From an uncultured Ectothiorhodospiraceae bacterium (GTDB lineage Bacteria > Pseudomonadota > Gammaproteobacteria > UBA9214): 64,000 bases of DNA. Of this stretch, positions 30,573 to 42,246 are shown piece after piece; positions within the stretch are counted from its first letter, which is position 1; each line of letters opens with the position of its first letter. The notes under the pieces are model-generated. The model was given only the letters and a program-made list of their open reading frames with translations, was not told where the DNA came from and ran no database searches. Location of the stretch: the NCBI GenBank assembly GCA_947258545.1, contig CAMYJI010000008.1, positions 1-64,000 of the forward strand, read 5' to 3'. Made by a program: the position numbers and the translations under genes.

Positions 30573-31523
30573 ATGGATACACTGACAACTGTGCGTGACT
30601 TTATCCGTTGGGGTGCCAGCCGCTTCAACGCGGCCGGCCTGGTCTTCGGGCATGGAACCGATAATGCACTTGACGAATCGGCGGCACTGGTGATGCATAC
30701 GCTGCGCCTCCCCCATGAACTGCCGGAGGAATACCTCGACAGCGTGCTGACTGCTGCCGAACGCAAGCAGGTCATCAAGCTGTTCGAGTCACGCATCGAG
30801 ACCCGCAAGCCGGCGGCCTATCTGACACACGAGGCCTGGTTTGCCGGCCTGTCTTTCTATGTCGACGAGCGCGTGCTGGTGCCGCGTTCCCCGATAGCCG
30901 AACTGATCACGGATCGGTTTGTCCCCTGGGTTGTTCCGCAGCAGGTCGGTGCCGTGCTTGACCTGTGCACCGGCAGTGGCTGTATCGGTATTGCCTGTGC
31001 CCATGCCTTTCCGGAAGCCCGCGTGGATGCCGTCGATCTCTCGCCCGATGCCCTGGCCGTTGCGCAGCGGAATGTCGAACATCACGGTCTGGAGCAGCGT
31101 GTCCGGCTGCTCGAGTCAGACCTGTTCGAGGGGCTACAGGGCGAACGCTATGACGTGATTGTGTCCAACCCGCCCTATGTCTCGCTCGGGGAGATGCAGA
31201 CACTCCCGCAGGAGTTCCGGCATGAGCCGGTCCTGGGACTGGCCGCGGGTGCGGATGGTATGGATGTCGTGGCGCGGATACTGGCAGAGGCCGCCGATCA
31301 TCTGACCGAATCCGGGATACTAATCGTCGAGGTTGGCTATAGCCAGGAGGCCCTGATGGCGTGTTACCCGGACGTACCGTTTCTATGGCTGGATATCGAG
31401 CACGGCGGAGAGGGTGTGTTTTTACTGGAGCGGCACCAGTTGCTGGAGTACCGCCAGGCGTTCGATTGCCGGGTAAAGTCACGTGCCAGCGCGAGTGACG
31501 CGCAGGAAGGAGTGAACCGATGA
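30573..31523 (+). CDS. prmB: 50S ribosomal protein L3 glutamine methyltransferase
   Basis: This 316-residue class I methyltransferase has the SAM site LDLCTGSGCIGIACA and the catalytic VSNPPYVSL. The N-terminal helical part (VRDFIRWGASRFNAAGLVFG and HELPEEYLDS) and the segment PRSPIAELI are typical of PrmB rather than PrmC or HemK. It modifies a Gln of ribosomal protein L3. The following small gene overlaps its stop by four bases. Confidence 0.94.
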   Translation: MDTLTTVRDFIRWGASRFNAAGLVFGHGTDNALDESAALVMHTLRLPHELPEEYLDSVLTAAERKQVIKLFESRIETRKPAAYLTHEAWFAGLSFYVDERVLVPRSPIAELITDRFVPWVVPQQVGAVLDLCTGSGCIGIACAHAFPEARVDAVDLSPDALAVAQRNVEHHGLEQRVRLLESDLFEGLQGERYDVIVSNPPYVSLGEMQTLPQEFRHEPVLGLAAGADGMDVVARILAEAADHLTESGILIVEVGYSQEALMACYPDVPFLWLDIEHGGEGVFLLERHQLLEYRQAFDCRVKSRASASDAQEGVNR

Positions 31524-31831
31524 TGGGTGAAAGAGCACGGTCAGCTGAGGAATACGCGGGCCTGGTGGACCAGGTGATATTCGATCTCGAGGAACTGCGT
31601 GCGTCTATGGGTTACGACATGGAGGCGGTCGATGCCAATACGGCCTATCAGGAAGTGCTGCTGGCGGAGTTGCGCGAACTGCGCGCGTCGATGGCCGACG
31701 GTAGCTATTTGTTCGGGCGCGCTGACCTGCCGCTCATGCGCATCGTGAAACAGCACAATGAGCGGGAGCTCCCGTTCATCAAGCTGCTATACCAGATCAA
31801 CGAAACGCACAGGCAGGGTCTGGATATCTAA
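31520..31831 (+). CDS. conserved small hypothetical protein
   Basis: This 103-residue soluble, acidic, mostly helical protein includes AEEYAGLVDQVIFDLEEL and LAELRELRASMADGSY. It shows no domain I recognise and no signal or membrane segment. Its ATG overlaps the prmB stop (ATGA), so it is translationally coupled to prmB; that and good codon use support a real gene. The function is unknown. Confidence 0.75.
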   Translation: MMGERARSAEEYAGLVDQVIFDLEELRASMGYDMEAVDANTAYQEVLLAELRELRASMADGSYLFGRADLPLMRIVKQHNERELPFIKLLYQINETHRQGLDI

Positions 31832-32199
31832 GCAGAGACCAGCCGGGAACGCAGTACGCGCCGGCCGGCGTGAGGCTAGCCCTTGGTGCGGTAAATCAGG
31901 CCGGGTCTGATCAGTAGCTCGTTCTTCTTTAGCTGCTCCAGCGGAAATTCTCCATCGACGTTCTCCGCGATCCGGTCGAAGACGTAGGTCCCGTTGCTTG
32001 ACTCGAAGGTCTGGTAAATGGGTTGTCCCATATAATTGCCAACCCGCGAACTGGTTTTAGCCGATTGTGCCATGGCAGTATCTCCTTGAATCCGGTTTAC
32101 TAGTACACAGGTTTATATCGGCTGGAAGCGTTTGTTCTTTAACAGGAACATGAACAATAAAAGCGGGACGCACGATGCTTATGCCGTTACAATAGCCGC
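31832..32199. other. intergenic region containing one small minus-strand gene
   Basis: Outside the small frame at 31876-32073 I see an AT-richer stretch (32100-32190) that should contain the divergent promoters of that gene and aroC. TACAAT sits at 32187-32192, only a few bases before the aroC ATG, so it is unlikely to be the only aroC -10. Confidence 0.4.
31876..32073 (-). CDS. small conserved-looking hypothetical protein
   Basis: This 65-residue soluble protein reads MAQSAKTSSRVGNYMGQPIY and continues QTFESSNGTYVFDRIAEN, ending in LIRPGLIYRTKG. Its composition looks protein-like and AAGGAGATACTGCC precedes the ATG on its strand, a good ribosome site. No domain is recognised. It is divergent from aroC. 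Confidence 0.65.
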   Translation of the reverse strand: MAQSAKTSSRVGNYMGQPIYQTFESSNGTYVFDRIAENVDGEFPLEQLKKNELLIRPGLIYRTKG

Positions 32200-33303
32200 A
32201 TGTCGGGAAACAGCTTCGGAAAGCTTTTTACGGTTACCGGTTTCGGCGAAAGCCACGGCACGGCACTTGGCTGTATCGTGGATGGCTGCCCACCTGGCAT
32301 GGAATTGTCGTCAGAGCATCTTCAGCGTGACCTGGACCGCCGCAAGCCGGGCAAGTCCAGGCATACCACCCAGCGACGCGAGACCGACGAGGTACAGATC
32401 CTCTCGGGCGTCTTCGAAGGGAAAACAACCGGCACCCCCATTGGCCTGCTGATCCATAATCTCGATCAGCGTTCCAAGGACTACTCCAAGATCATGGACC
32501 GCTTCCGCCCCGGACATGCGGACTACACCTACCAGCAGAAATACGGATTTCGTGACTATCGCGGCGGCGGGCGCTCATCGGCGCGCGAAACGGCCCTGCG
32601 GGTGGCGGCCGGGGCCATCGCCAAGAAATACCTCGCCGAGAAACAGGGCGTTCGGATCCGGGGTTATCTCGCCCAGCTGGGGCCCATCGAACTGGAACTC
32701 CTGGACTGGGACAGCGTTGAGGACAATCCCTTCTTCTGTCCCGACCCCTCCCGGGTGAAGGAACTCGAGGATTATATGGATGCCCTTCGCAAGGAGGGCA
32801 ACTCCGTCGGTGCACGGGTCAATGTGGTGGCAACGGGAGTGCCGCCGGGCCTGGGCGAGCCGATCTTCGATCGCCTGGACGCGGATATTGCCCACGCCCT
32901 GATGAGCATCAATGCCGTGAAGGGTGTGGAGATCGGCGCCGGCTTTGCCTGTGTCGCCCAGAAGGGCACGGAGCACCGTGACGAGATCACCCCGCAGGGC
33001 TTTCTCGGTAATCACGCCGGCGGGGTGCTGGGCGGTATTTCCAGTGGTCAGGACATTCTCGCCAGTATCGCCCTGAAGCCGACCTCGAGTATCCGCCTGC
33101 CCGGGCGAACGGTGAATACCCGCGGTGAGCCCGTTGAGGTGGTTACCACGGGGCGCCATGATCCCTGTGTCGGCATCCGTGCCACGCCGATTGCCGAGGC
33201 CATGCTGGCCATCGTACTCATGGACCACTTGCTGCGCCATCGTGCGCAGAACCTGGATGTACAATCGGACACACCGGTTATTCCTCCGAGTGCGGATGAA
33301 TAG
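32200..33303 (+). CDS. aroC: chorismate synthase
   Basis: This 367-residue enzyme makes chorismate from EPSP using reduced FMN. Signatures are [40 protein letters not shown], and [17 protein letters not shown]. It feeds the tryptophan genes located 10 kb downstream. Start ATG 32200 fits the usual N-terminus. Confidence 0.97.
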   Translation: MSGNSFGKLFTVTGFGESHGTALGCIVDGCPPGMELSSEHLQRDLDRRKPGKSRHTTQRRETDEVQILSGVFEGKTTGTPIGLLIHNLDQRSKDYSKIMDRFRPGHADYTYQQKYGFRDYRGGGRSSARETALRVAAGAIAKKYLAEKQGVRIRGYLAQLGPIELELLDWDSVEDNPFFCPDPSRVKELEDYMDALRKEGNSVGARVNVVATGVPPGLGEPIFDRLDADIAHALMSINAVKGVEIGAGFACVAQKGTEHRDEITPQGFLGNHAGGVLGGISSGQDILASIALKPTSSIRLPGRTVNTRGEPVEVVTTGRHDPCVGIRATPIAEAMLAIVLMDHLLRHRAQNLDVQSDTPVIPPSADE

Positions 33304-33354
33304 CCGCATCAGACCCGCGCACTCCCCGTTGTATTAGCCCGCGCTGGACCCGGC

Positions 33355-34488
33355 ATGAACTACTGGCGCCTGTCCGGCTTTTACCTGTTCTATTTCGCCT
33401 CCCTGGGTGCGCTGGTTCCCTACTGGAGCCTGTATCTCAAGTCCCTGGGTTTCAGTGTGACCGATATCGGTGAACTGGTCGCGATCCTGATGGCAACCAA
33501 GATCGTGGCACCCAATGTCTGGGGCTGGATCGCCGACCACACCGGTCAGCGCATGGCGATCGTGCGGATCGCCTCGCTGCTGGCGGCCATCGCCTTCACC
33601 GGCGTCTTCGCAGGCAGCAGCTACTGGTGGCTGGCGGGGGTGATGATCATGTTCAGTTTTTTCTGGAATGCGTCGCTGCCGCAGTTCGAGGCGACGACCA
33701 TGAACCACCTCGGCAGCGATACCTGGCGTTACAGCAGTATCCGCCTGTGGGGGTCGGTCGGTTTTATTATCACCGCTGCCGGTCTCGGACCGTTACTGGA
33801 TAACTACGGTGCCGGCATGCTACCCGCAGTCGTGATGGGGCTGTTTGTTGCTATCCTGTTCAGCAGCCTGACGGTACCGGAATCGGCGGCCGGTCATTTA
33901 CCACTCGACCAGGAACCGCTGCGCAATGTCCTCGGACGGCCGTTGGTGATCTCGCTGCTATGCGTGTGTTTTCTGATGCAGGCCAGCCACGGGCCATACT
34001 ACGCCTTCTTTACCCTTTATCTGGAGGACTTCGGTTATTCGCGTTCGCTGATCGGGCAGTTGTGGGGGCTGGGCGTGATTGCCGAAATCGGCGTGTTCCT
34101 GGTGATGCCGCGTTTGTTGCCGCGCTTTGGCGCCCGCCGCCTGCTGCTGGTCGCTGTTGGTCTCACCGCACTGCGCTGGCTGCTGATTGCCCTGTTCGTA
34201 GGCTACCTGCCGGTGATCCTGCTTGCCCAGACCCTGCACGCGGCAAGCTTCGGGCTCTACCATGCCGTGGCGATCTACATGATCCATGCCCTGTTTACAG
34301 GGGCACATCAGGGGCGCGGCCAGGCACTTTACAGCAGCCTGAGTTTTGGTGCGGGCGGGGCGGTCGGGAGCCTGGTGAGCGGTTATCTGTGGACCGGCAT
34401 CAATCCCGGGGCGATGTTCCTGCTGGCCGCCGTGACCAGCCTGTGCGCACTGGCCGTCGTCTACCGTGGCATTAAGGGGGATATCTGA
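33355..34488 (+). CDS. MFS transporter (HcaT/LacY-like group)
   Basis: This 377-residue protein has about twelve hydrophobic segments. It opens YWRLSGFYLFYFASLGALVP and has the loop WGWIADHTGQRMAIV, typical of the MFS_1_like group that includes 3-phenylpropionate permease. The substrate cannot be inferred; neighbours are biosynthetic genes of different pathways. Confidence 0.88.
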   Translation: MNYWRLSGFYLFYFASLGALVPYWSLYLKSLGFSVTDIGELVAILMATKIVAPNVWGWIADHTGQRMAIVRIASLLAAIAFTGVFAGSSYWWLAGVMIMFSFFWNASLPQFEATTMNHLGSDTWRYSSIRLWGSVGFIITAAGLGPLLDNYGAGMLPAVVMGLFVAILFSSLTVPESAAGHLPLDQEPLRNVLGRPLVISLLCVCFLMQASHGPYYAFFTLYLEDFGYSRSLIGQLWGLGVIAEIGVFLVMPRLLPRFGARRLLLVAVGLTALRWLLIALFVGYLPVILLAQTLHAASFGLYHAVAIYMIHALFTGAHQGRGQALYSSLSFGAGGAVGSLVSGYLWTGINPGAMFLLAAVTSLCALAVVYRGIKGDI

Positions 34489-34572
34489 CAGCTGCCGATC
34501 CTGCCTGTATTCGCTCCTGCCATCCTATATAATCTCCCGCCTGTGTGATGACTGAATTCGGAACTGGCACCG

Positions 34573-35985
34573 ATGTCCGGCAAGACCCTCTACGACAAAC
34601 TCTGGGAATCCCATCTCGTAAGACAGGACGAGGACGGGACGGCCCTGTTGTATATCGACCGGCACCTCGTGCATGAGGTCACTTCCCCGCAGGCCTTTGA
34701 AGGACTGCGCCTGGCCGGACGCCGGCCCTGGCGCAGCCAGTCAATCCTGGCCGTACCGGACCACAACGTGCCGACGACCGATCGTTCGGCCGGCATCACC
34801 GACCCGGTCTCGCGCGTGCAGGTCGAGACCCTTGACCGGAATTGCAGCGATTTCGGCATCACCGAGTTCACCATGGCTGATCTCCGCCAGGGCATCGTGC
34901 ATGTCATCGGCCCGGAGCAGGGTGCCACGTTGCCCGGCATGACGGTGGTCTGCGGCGATTCCCATACCTCGACCCACGGCGCCTTCGGTGCCCTGGCCTT
35001 CGGCATCGGTACCTCGGAGGTCGAGCATGTGCTGGCAACGCAGTGCCTGATCCAGAAGAAATCCGGGAACATGCAGATTCGCGTCGATGGCCGGCTGGCC
35101 GCCGGCGTGTCCGCCAAGGACGTGGTGCTGGCTATCATCGGCAAGATCGGCACGGCCGGAGGCACCGGTTACGCACTGGAATTTGCCGGCCAGGTGATTC
35201 GCGACCTGTCGATGGAAGGCCGCATGACGGTCTGCAACATGGCGATCGAGGCCGGTGCCCGCGCCGGGATGATTGCCGTGGATGACACCACGATCGAATA
35301 CCTCGCAGATCGGCCCTATGCCCCGCACGGGGCGCAGTTGGAGCAGGCGGTATCCGCCTGGGCTGATCTGCACAGTGATGCAGACGCCGGATTTGACCGG
35401 GTGGTCAGCCTGGACGGTGGCCGCCTGGCACCCCAGGTGAGCTGGGGCACCTCGCCTGAAATGGTAAGTTCTATCGACGCCGTGGTCCCTGACCCGGATA
35501 CCGAGCCCGATCCTGTCAAACGCGAGGGCATGCGCAATGCCCTGGCTTATATGGACCTGCAGCCGGGTATGGCGATTACCGATATTCGTCCGGACCACGT
35601 GTTTATCGGCAGCTGCACCAACGCCCGCATCGAGGACCTGCGCGCGGCAGCGGCAGCCATCCGGGGTCGCCAAGTGGCTGCAGGAATCAGGCAGGCGCTG
35701 GTGGTGCCGGGCTCCGGCCTGGTCAAGCAGCAGGCCGAGGCGGAGGGACTGGACCGTGTCTTTACCGAGGCCGGTTTCGAATGGCGTGAACCGGGTTGTT
35801 CCATGTGCCTTGCCATGAACGCCGACCGGCTCGAAGCCGGCGATCGCTGTGCCTCCACCTCGAACCGGAATTTCGAAGGGCGCCAGGGGCAGGGTGGCCG
35901 CACCCACCTGGTCAGTCCGGCAATGGCCGCGGCCGCAGCAGTGACCGGCCACTTCACGGATATCCGGCAACAGGGCGAGGGCTAG
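34573..35985 (+). CDS. leuC: 3-isopropylmalate dehydratase large subunit
   Basis: This 470-residue aconitase-family subunit binds a [4Fe-4S] cluster. [37 protein letters not shown] and [13 protein letters not shown] supply the cluster cysteines. A TATAAT at 34528-34533 may be its -10. The stop TAG coincides with the left end of an inverted-repeat element that separates leuC from leuD, a pair normally only a few bases apart. Confidence 0.97.
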   Translation: MSGKTLYDKLWESHLVRQDEDGTALLYIDRHLVHEVTSPQAFEGLRLAGRRPWRSQSILAVPDHNVPTTDRSAGITDPVSRVQVETLDRNCSDFGITEFTMADLRQGIVHVIGPEQGATLPGMTVVCGDSHTSTHGAFGALAFGIGTSEVEHVLATQCLIQKKSGNMQIRVDGRLAAGVSAKDVVLAIIGKIGTAGGTGYALEFAGQVIRDLSMEGRMTVCNMAIEAGARAGMIAVDDTTIEYLADRPYAPHGAQLEQAVSAWADLHSDADAGFDRVVSLDGGRLAPQVSWGTSPEMVSSIDAVVPDPDTEPDPVKREGMRNALAYMDLQPGMAITDIRPDHVFIGSCTNARIEDLRAAAAAIRGRQVAAGIRQALVVPGSGLVKQQAEAEGLDRVFTEAGFEWREPGCSMCLAMNADRLEAGDRCASTSNRNFEGRQGQGGRTHLVSPAMAAAAAVTGHFTDIRQQGEG

Positions 35986-36203
35986 CCCGCATTTCTCACC
36001 GGGCGGCGATAGAGTCGCATAAGATACTGAGGTAATGAATAGAGTGCAGATAAAGAAGAAGACAGTGTGTTTCGGGCATTGCCCGCGCCCGGACTTGCGA
36101 TGTACAGGGCAAGGCTGCGAAGAGGCCTTGTACATCAAGTGCCGCGGGAGGCAGGATGCCGGGAGCGACCAGCATCCGGGATTCCGGTGAGAAAAGCGGG
36201 CTA
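35983..36203. repeat. stop-codon inverted-repeat element, copy 2 (long form)
   Basis: The left end TAGCCCGCATTTCTCACCGG supplies the leuC TAG stop; the right end TTCCGGTGAGAAAAGCGGGC then TA is its inverted repeat. Much of the interior matches copy 1 (CATAAGATACTGAGGTAATG, GCGCCCGGACTTGCG, CCAGCATCCGGGAT). It splits leuC and leuD by about 220 bases. The leuD ATG starts 6 bases beyond it. Confidence 0.87.
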
Positions 36204-36209
36204 AACAGT

Positions 36210-36851
36210 ATGGAAAAATTCACCGTCATCTCGGGAATCGTAGCGCCGCTGGACCGGCCGAACGTAGACACCGATGCCATTATTCCCAAGCAGTTCCTCA
36301 AGTCGATACACCGTACCGGCTTTGGCCCGAACCTGTTTGACGAATGGCGTTACCTGGACCACGGCGAGCCTGGCAAGGACAATACCGACCGCCCACTCAA
36401 TCCCGATTTCATGCTGAACCAGCAGCCATACCAGGATGCGGTTATCCTGCTGGGGCGCGAGAATTTCGGTTGCGGCTCGTCGCGCGAGCACGCCGTCTGG
36501 GCGCTGCTCGATTTCGGCTTCCGGGTGGTCATCGCCCCCAGTTTCGCGGATATCTTTTTCAATAACTGTTTCAAGAACGGGGTACTCCCGGTTGTGCTCG
36601 ATAGCGCGACTGTGAATCGCCTGTTCCAGGCGGTCGCCGGGTCATCCGGGTATACGCTCCACGTTGACTTGCCCGCCCAACAGATCACGACACCCGGGGG
36701 AGAGGCTATCGGCTTCGAGGTGGATCCGTTTCGCAAGGATTGCCTGATCCAGGGACTGGATGACATCGGGCTGACCCTGAAGCATGCCGACAGTATCCGG
36801 CGCTACGAGGAAAAACGCCGGTTCGAAGCCCCATGGCTGTTTGATAAATAA
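36210..36851 (+). CDS. leuD: 3-isopropylmalate dehydratase small subunit
   Basis: The 213-residue swivel domain begins [20 protein letters not shown] at ATG 36210; the frame is open to 36156 only because it reads through the repeat element. [12 protein letters not shown] and [15 protein letters not shown] are diagnostic. It pairs with LeuC. There is no obvious ribosome site ahead of the ATG. Confidence 0.97.
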   Translation: MEKFTVISGIVAPLDRPNVDTDAIIPKQFLKSIHRTGFGPNLFDEWRYLDHGEPGKDNTDRPLNPDFMLNQQPYQDAVILLGRENFGCGSSREHAVWALLDFGFRVVIAPSFADIFFNNCFKNGVLPVVLDSATVNRLFQAVAGSSGYTLHVDLPAQQITTPGGEAIGFEVDPFRKDCLIQGLDDIGLTLKHADSIRRYEEKRRFEAPWLFDK

Positions 36852-36879
36852 TCTGAGAATTACCGTGTAACCAAATAAT

Positions 36880-37965
36880 ATGAATAGTAAAATAGCAATA
36901 CTGTCTGGTGACGGGATTGGTCCCGAGATCGTCGCCGAGGCGGAAAAGGTCCTGCATTGCCTGAAGCAGGAATTCGGACTGTCCGCGGAATTCGAGCATG
37001 CGCCCGTCGGCGGTGCCGGTTATGAGGCGGCTGGACATCCCTTGCCCGAGCCGACCCTGGCGCTGGCACGTCAGGCCGACGCCATCCTGCTGGGGTCGGT
37101 CGGTGGTCCGCAGTGGGAACAGCTGGAGCGCGGCCTGCGCCCGGAACAGGGCCTGCTGGGATTGCGCGCCGGGCTGGAACTGTTTTCCAATCTGCGCCCC
37201 GCCATTCTCTACCCGCAACTGGCCGATGCCTCGACGCTGAAACCCGAGGTCGTCAGCGGACTGGATATCATGATCGTGCGTGAGTTGACTGGCGGTATCT
37301 ATTTCGGCGAACCGCGCGGCATCCGGTACCGGGACGACGGCCAGCGCGAGGGTTTCAATACGCTGGTCTACAGTGAATCGGAGATCGAACGAATCGGGCG
37401 ATCCGCGTTCGAGATCGCACGCAAGCGCTCACGCAGGCTGTGCTCAGTGGACAAGGCAAATGTGCTCGAATGCAGCGAGCTGTGGCGCGAGATCATCAGC
37501 GGTCTGGGCAAGGACGAATTCAGTGACGTTGAACTCTGCCACATGTACGTGGACAACGCTGCCATGCAGCTGGTACGTGAACCCAAGCAGTTCGATGTTA
37601 TGGTCACGACCAACATGTTCGGTGATATTCTATCCGATGCGGCGGCCATGCTGACGGGCTCCATTGGCATGCTGCCGTCGGCATCGCTGGACAGCCGTGG
37701 CAAGGGGATGTACGAGCCGATACACGGCTCGGCACCGGACATCGCGGGCCAGGGTGTAGCCAATCCGCTGGCCACCATCCTCTCGGTGGGCATGATGCTG
37801 CGTTACAGTCTGGATCAACCGGAACTGGCCGGACGGATTGAAGACGCGGTGGGCAAGGTGCTCGACAGTGGACTGCGGACCCCGGATATTGCCTCGCCCG
37901 GCATACAGGTTGTCGGCACCGCAGAGATGGGTGATGCCGTCGTGGCCGCACTACGTGCCGTCTGA
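36880..37965 (+). CDS. leuB: 3-isopropylmalate dehydrogenase
   Basis: This 361-residue NAD-dependent enzyme is third in the leucine pathway. [41 protein letters not shown] and [19 protein letters not shown] are standard. It follows leuD by 28 bases. A GCCTGG/CCAGGC hairpin lies just downstream (about 37984-38000) without a following U-run. Confidence 0.97.
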   Translation: MNSKIAILSGDGIGPEIVAEAEKVLHCLKQEFGLSAEFEHAPVGGAGYEAAGHPLPEPTLALARQADAILLGSVGGPQWEQLERGLRPEQGLLGLRAGLELFSNLRPAILYPQLADASTLKPEVVSGLDIMIVRELTGGIYFGEPRGIRYRDDGQREGFNTLVYSESEIERIGRSAFEIARKRSRRLCSVDKANVLECSELWREIISGLGKDEFSDVELCHMYVDNAAMQLVREPKQFDVMVTTNMFGDILSDAAAMLTGSIGMLPSASLDSRGKGMYEPIHGSAPDIAGQGVANPLATILSVGMMLRYSLDQPELAGRIEDAVGKVLDSGLRTPDIASPGIQVVGTAEMGDAVVAALRAV

Positions 37966-38023
37966 CAAGCGTTTTTTTAATCCGCCTGGTGATACCAGGC
38001 CATGCAACAGGTAGTGGAGAGAA

Positions 38024-39046
<1,023 letters not shown>

Positions 39047-39154
39047 AATTTCGGTTATAGTTTGCGGGCTTGGAGCGCCTTCACGGCCGATGTTTCAGTG
39101 CTGATGGACACGGGCGCGCACGTTCAAGGGAAGAACCAAACTAGGGGGACGAAT

Positions 39155-41461
39155 ATGTTCTGGAGATCGGCGCTAACGGTAACCTTGCTGTTTATTGTTA
39201 CATCCTCGAAGGTCCTAGCTCTTGGCCTGGGCAGCATCGAGATCAATTCGGTGTTGAACAATCCCCTGCAGGCCGTAGTCGAGTTGACATCTGCAACCGA
39301 TGACGAGCTCGATGAACTCAAGGTCAGCATCGCGTCCAGCGAGGCCTTTGCCCGTGTAGGTATCAACAAAACGCGGATTCTGAACGACTTCAAATTCAGT
39401 GTTGAACGTACTCCGGCGGGCAAGCCGGTCATACGCATATCCACCACGGAACCCGTGCGCGAGGCGTTTCTCGAGTTCCTGCTGGAGGTGGCCTGGAGCA
39501 GGGGGCGGCTGGTCAGACAATACACAGTGCTGGTCGATCCGCCGTATACCATGCCGGCTACCCCGGTCGCACCACGACCGCCGGTGACTCCGGCAGCGCC
39601 ACCGGTCACCGTGCAGCCGGCAACGCCGCCGGTGAGCGTGCAGCCGGCAGCGCCGGCACCGACGCCGCCTCGCCAGGTACGTCCCGCGCCGTCACCGCCA
39701 CCGCCACCGGTAGCAAGCGCACCGGTGCAGGCAACGACGACAGACCCTTACGGTCCGGTCAGACGCAGTGAGACCTTGTGGGATATCGCGAAAAAGCTGC
39801 GGTCGGGCAGCGATATCAGCATGCAGCAAATGATGCTGGCCCTGCAGCGCGCAAATCCAGAGGCGTTTATCAATAACAACATCAACTATCTCAGGGCCGG
39901 TGCCGTACTCCGGGTACCGGACCGGGACGAGGTGCTTTCCCTGAGCCGGTCTGATGCCGTGCTCGAGGCCCGGCGCCAGACTGCGGAATGGCGTGCCGCC
40001 CGTACCGTGAAGACGGCACCGGTTCAGGAGGCCGTGGCGGAAGCGGCAGCTGAGACGGCTCCCGAGATGGGCACCGAGACCCGTCTGCAACTGGTGGCTC
40101 CCGAGGGTGATGCCATCGTTGGGGCGGCGGGCACTGGCTCAGCGGAAGCGGAGGTACAACAGCCTGCGGAAGATGCGCCGGCAAGCAGCGACCTCAAGCA
40201 GCAGCTGGCACTGGCAACCGATGAGTCGGAGGCCGCTCGCGCCCAGAGCGAGGAACTGCAATCCCGTGTCGGCAAACTTGAAGAACAGGTCGAGGCGATG
40301 AAGCGGCTGCTGGAGCTGAAAGACGCGCAACTCGCCAGCATGCAGAATCGTGTGGGACTGGAGGGCGAAGCGACAACAGATACGGTAGCTGATGCTGGGG
40401 CCGAGCCGCTGGCAGCAACCGATGTGTTGCCCGCAATAGCGGAGCAGGAATCACCTGCCACCCCGGACGCTGAAATGACGCAAGCCGACGAAGAGCTTGT
40501 TATTGATGAAGTGGTTGAAGACGTCAGCAGCGAGGGAGAGCCAGCGGGACTGGTGGCCCGCCTGCTGGACAACCCGGTGCTGACGGCCCTGGGCGTACTT
40601 GCCGCCATGGTACTGGGTGGATTTCTCTGGGCTACCACGCGGCAACGCAAGAACGACGACATATTCAGTGAAGAACCCACCATGGAAAGCCAGCTGGCGG
40701 GCTCACAGGTTGCGCAAAGACAGGAACCGGTGATCCCGGCCGTTCCGGTCTACGAGGAAGAGACCGAAACTCCAACTCCACCCGTAGCAGACGACACTAT
40801 GGGCGCAATACAGGATACGGAGAGTGGTGACCCGCTGACGGAAGCGGACGTTTACATTGCCTATGGCCGGTTTGAGCAGGCTGAGGATGTTGTCAAGGGA
40901 GCCCTGCGGGACAATCCCCAGGACATGGAACTCATGGTGAAACTGCTGGAGATCTACCGGGTATCCGGTAACACGGAAGCCTTCAACAGTCTCGCGGAAA
41001 ATTTCCGTGAAATGGCTGGTGAAGACAGCCCGATCTGGAAGAAGGTAGCTGTCATGGGTTATGAGCTCTCTCCTGACAGCGATCTCTACAGTAGTAACGG
41101 GGGCAGCGCAGTAACCCAGGACAGCGATATTGATTTGTCCGACATGGAGGAACTGCCGCCGGAAGCCGATCTGGCCGGAGAGCTGGAGGGCATGGAAGAC
41201 AGCGTCGAACCCGACGAGTCGGCCGATAACTCCATCGAGTTCACGCTGGATGACACAGGGGTTTCGGATGAAGAGGATGCCACCGAGGGCCTGCTCGACA
41301 AATCCGATGAAGCCGGCACCAAGCTCGATCTTGCCCGTGCCTACATTGACATGAGTGACCCCGAGAGTGCCCGCAGCATCCTGGAAGAGGTGCTTGAGGA
41401 GGGCAATGAGCAGCAAAAGACCGAAGCAGAGGAACTGTTCAACAAACTTACCGAGGTCTGA
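39155..41461 (+). CDS. fimV: FimV-like polar hub / pilus assembly protein
   Basis: From ATG 39155, preceded by AGGGGG at a good distance, the protein has 768 residues. A signal peptide (to about 22) leads to LGLGSIEINSVLNNPLQAVV, the FimV N-domain, then a Pro-rich linker, a LysM-like domain (about 210-270), a coiled coil (about 360-410), one membrane helix (LTALGVLAAMVLGGFLWATT), an acidic cytoplasmic region with a TPR-like segment (AYGRFEQAEDVVKGALRDNP type), and the FimV C-terminal motif KLDLARAYIDMSDPESARSI. FimV organises the cell pole and type IV pili. Its place before truA is conserved. Confidence 0.94.
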   Translation: MFWRSALTVTLLFIVTSSKVLALGLGSIEINSVLNNPLQAVVELTSATDDELDELKVSIASSEAFARVGINKTRILNDFKFSVERTPAGKPVIRISTTEPVREAFLEFLLEVAWSRGRLVRQYTVLVDPPYTMPATPVAPRPPVTPAAPPVTVQPATPPVSVQPAAPAPTPPRQVRPAPSPPPPPVASAPVQATTTDPYGPVRRSETLWDIAKKLRSGSDISMQQMMLALQRANPEAFINNNINYLRAGAVLRVPDRDEVLSLSRSDAVLEARRQTAEWRAARTVKTAPVQEAVAEAAAETAPEMGTETRLQLVAPEGDAIVGAAGTGSAEAEVQQPAEDAPASSDLKQQLALATDESEAARAQSEELQSRVGKLEEQVEAMKRLLELKDAQLASMQNRVGLEGEATTDTVADAGAEPLAATDVLPAIAEQESPATPDAEMTQADEELVIDEVVEDVSSEGEPAGLVARLLDNPVLTALGVLAAMVLGGFLWATTRQRKNDDIFSEEPTMESQLAGSQVAQRQEPVIPAVPVYEEETETPTPPVADDTMGAIQDTESGDPLTEADVYIAYGRFEQAEDVVKGALRDNPQDMELMVKLLEIYRVSGNTEAFNSLAENFREMAGEDSPIWKKVAVMGYELSPDSDLYSSNGGSAVTQDSDIDLSDMEELPPEADLAGELEGMEDSVEPDESADNSIEFTLDDTGVSDEEDATEGLLDKSDEAGTKLDLARAYIDMSDPESARSILEEVLEEGNEQQKTEAEELFNKLTEV

Positions 41462-41469
41462 CCCGGTTG

Positions 41470-42186
41470 ATGGCGTCGGCCACGGGCCTGTCCGGGATGA
41501 ATAATTACCGTCTGCATCCGCTTGTCCGCATCGTGGTCCTGCTGGTCTTCATCGCCGGCATGGCGCTGGCACATCCCCTATTGCTGATTGGCGCGTCATT
41601 TGGCCTGTTGCTGGCCTACACCCTGGCGGGATTTCCGGCACTGGGCGGACTGCTGCGGATGGTCATACGCCTGCGCTGGTTGCTGGTCGCCATCCTGGTT
41701 GTATACGGGTGGTGGACACCTGGAGAACTGTTGTGGCCTGAGCTGGACAAGTTTTCACCAACACGGCAGGGACTCGGTTACGGACTGGTTCGCATTGTCG
41801 CGCTGGTCTGCATCGTGAGCGCGGTGCATTATCTGCTCCAGGTGACGGAACGCGGTCAGTTGGTATCTGCACTCATGCAGCTTAGTACCCCGTTCCTGGG
41901 GCCGCTGGCACGCGAGCGGTTCGCTGTCCGCGTACTGCTTACCCTGGAAGCTGTGGTACCCGTACAGGCCATGTTGAGTGACGCCCTGCAGCAAAAAACG
42001 GAGCAGGCACGCGGCCTGTCGCGCCTGGTCTTCCATGCAAATGCCGTCTATTCCAGTGTGCTGGCACAGGCAGACAAGTCCGCCAGTGCGGTGATCGATG
42101 TCGCCGAGCCCGAAGCACCTGCCGCGTTTGAATGGCTGATCCCGCTCCTGCTGGCCGCACTGATCGGCTTTCTGGCCGGTCTGTAA
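41470..42186 (+). CDS. CbiQ/EcfT-like membrane protein, orphan
   Basis: This roughly 238-residue protein has five or more hydrophobic segments (VVLLVFIAGMALAHPLLLIG, LLVAILVVYGWWT, LVRIVALVCIVSAVHYLL, and a C-terminal helix). The region PFLGPLARERFAVRVLLTLE has the layout of CbiQ/EcfT T-components of energy-coupling transporters. No ATPase or S-component gene is adjacent. An ATG at 41497 is an alternative start. It sits between fimV and truA; the function is uncertain. Confidence 0.68.
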   Translation: MASATGLSGMNNYRLHPLVRIVVLLVFIAGMALAHPLLLIGASFGLLLAYTLAGFPALGGLLRMVIRLRWLLVAILVVYGWWTPGELLWPELDKFSPTRQGLGYGLVRIVALVCIVSAVHYLLQVTERGQLVSALMQLSTPFLGPLARERFAVRVLLTLEAVVPVQAMLSDALQQKTEQARGLSRLVFHANAVYSSVLAQADKSASAVIDVAEPEAPAAFEWLIPLLLAALIGFLAGL

Positions 42187-42246
42187 ATCCATCGACTTCC
42201 CCCGGGCTGTTTCGATGACCAAGCGATACTGGCACTTGCGGTCGGC

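Noticed and set aside
34741-36138. 465-codon minus-strand frame over leuC
   Set aside because: It is a complete shadow of leuC; the segment shared with other frames (ending PPGEKCGL) is repeat-element sequence.
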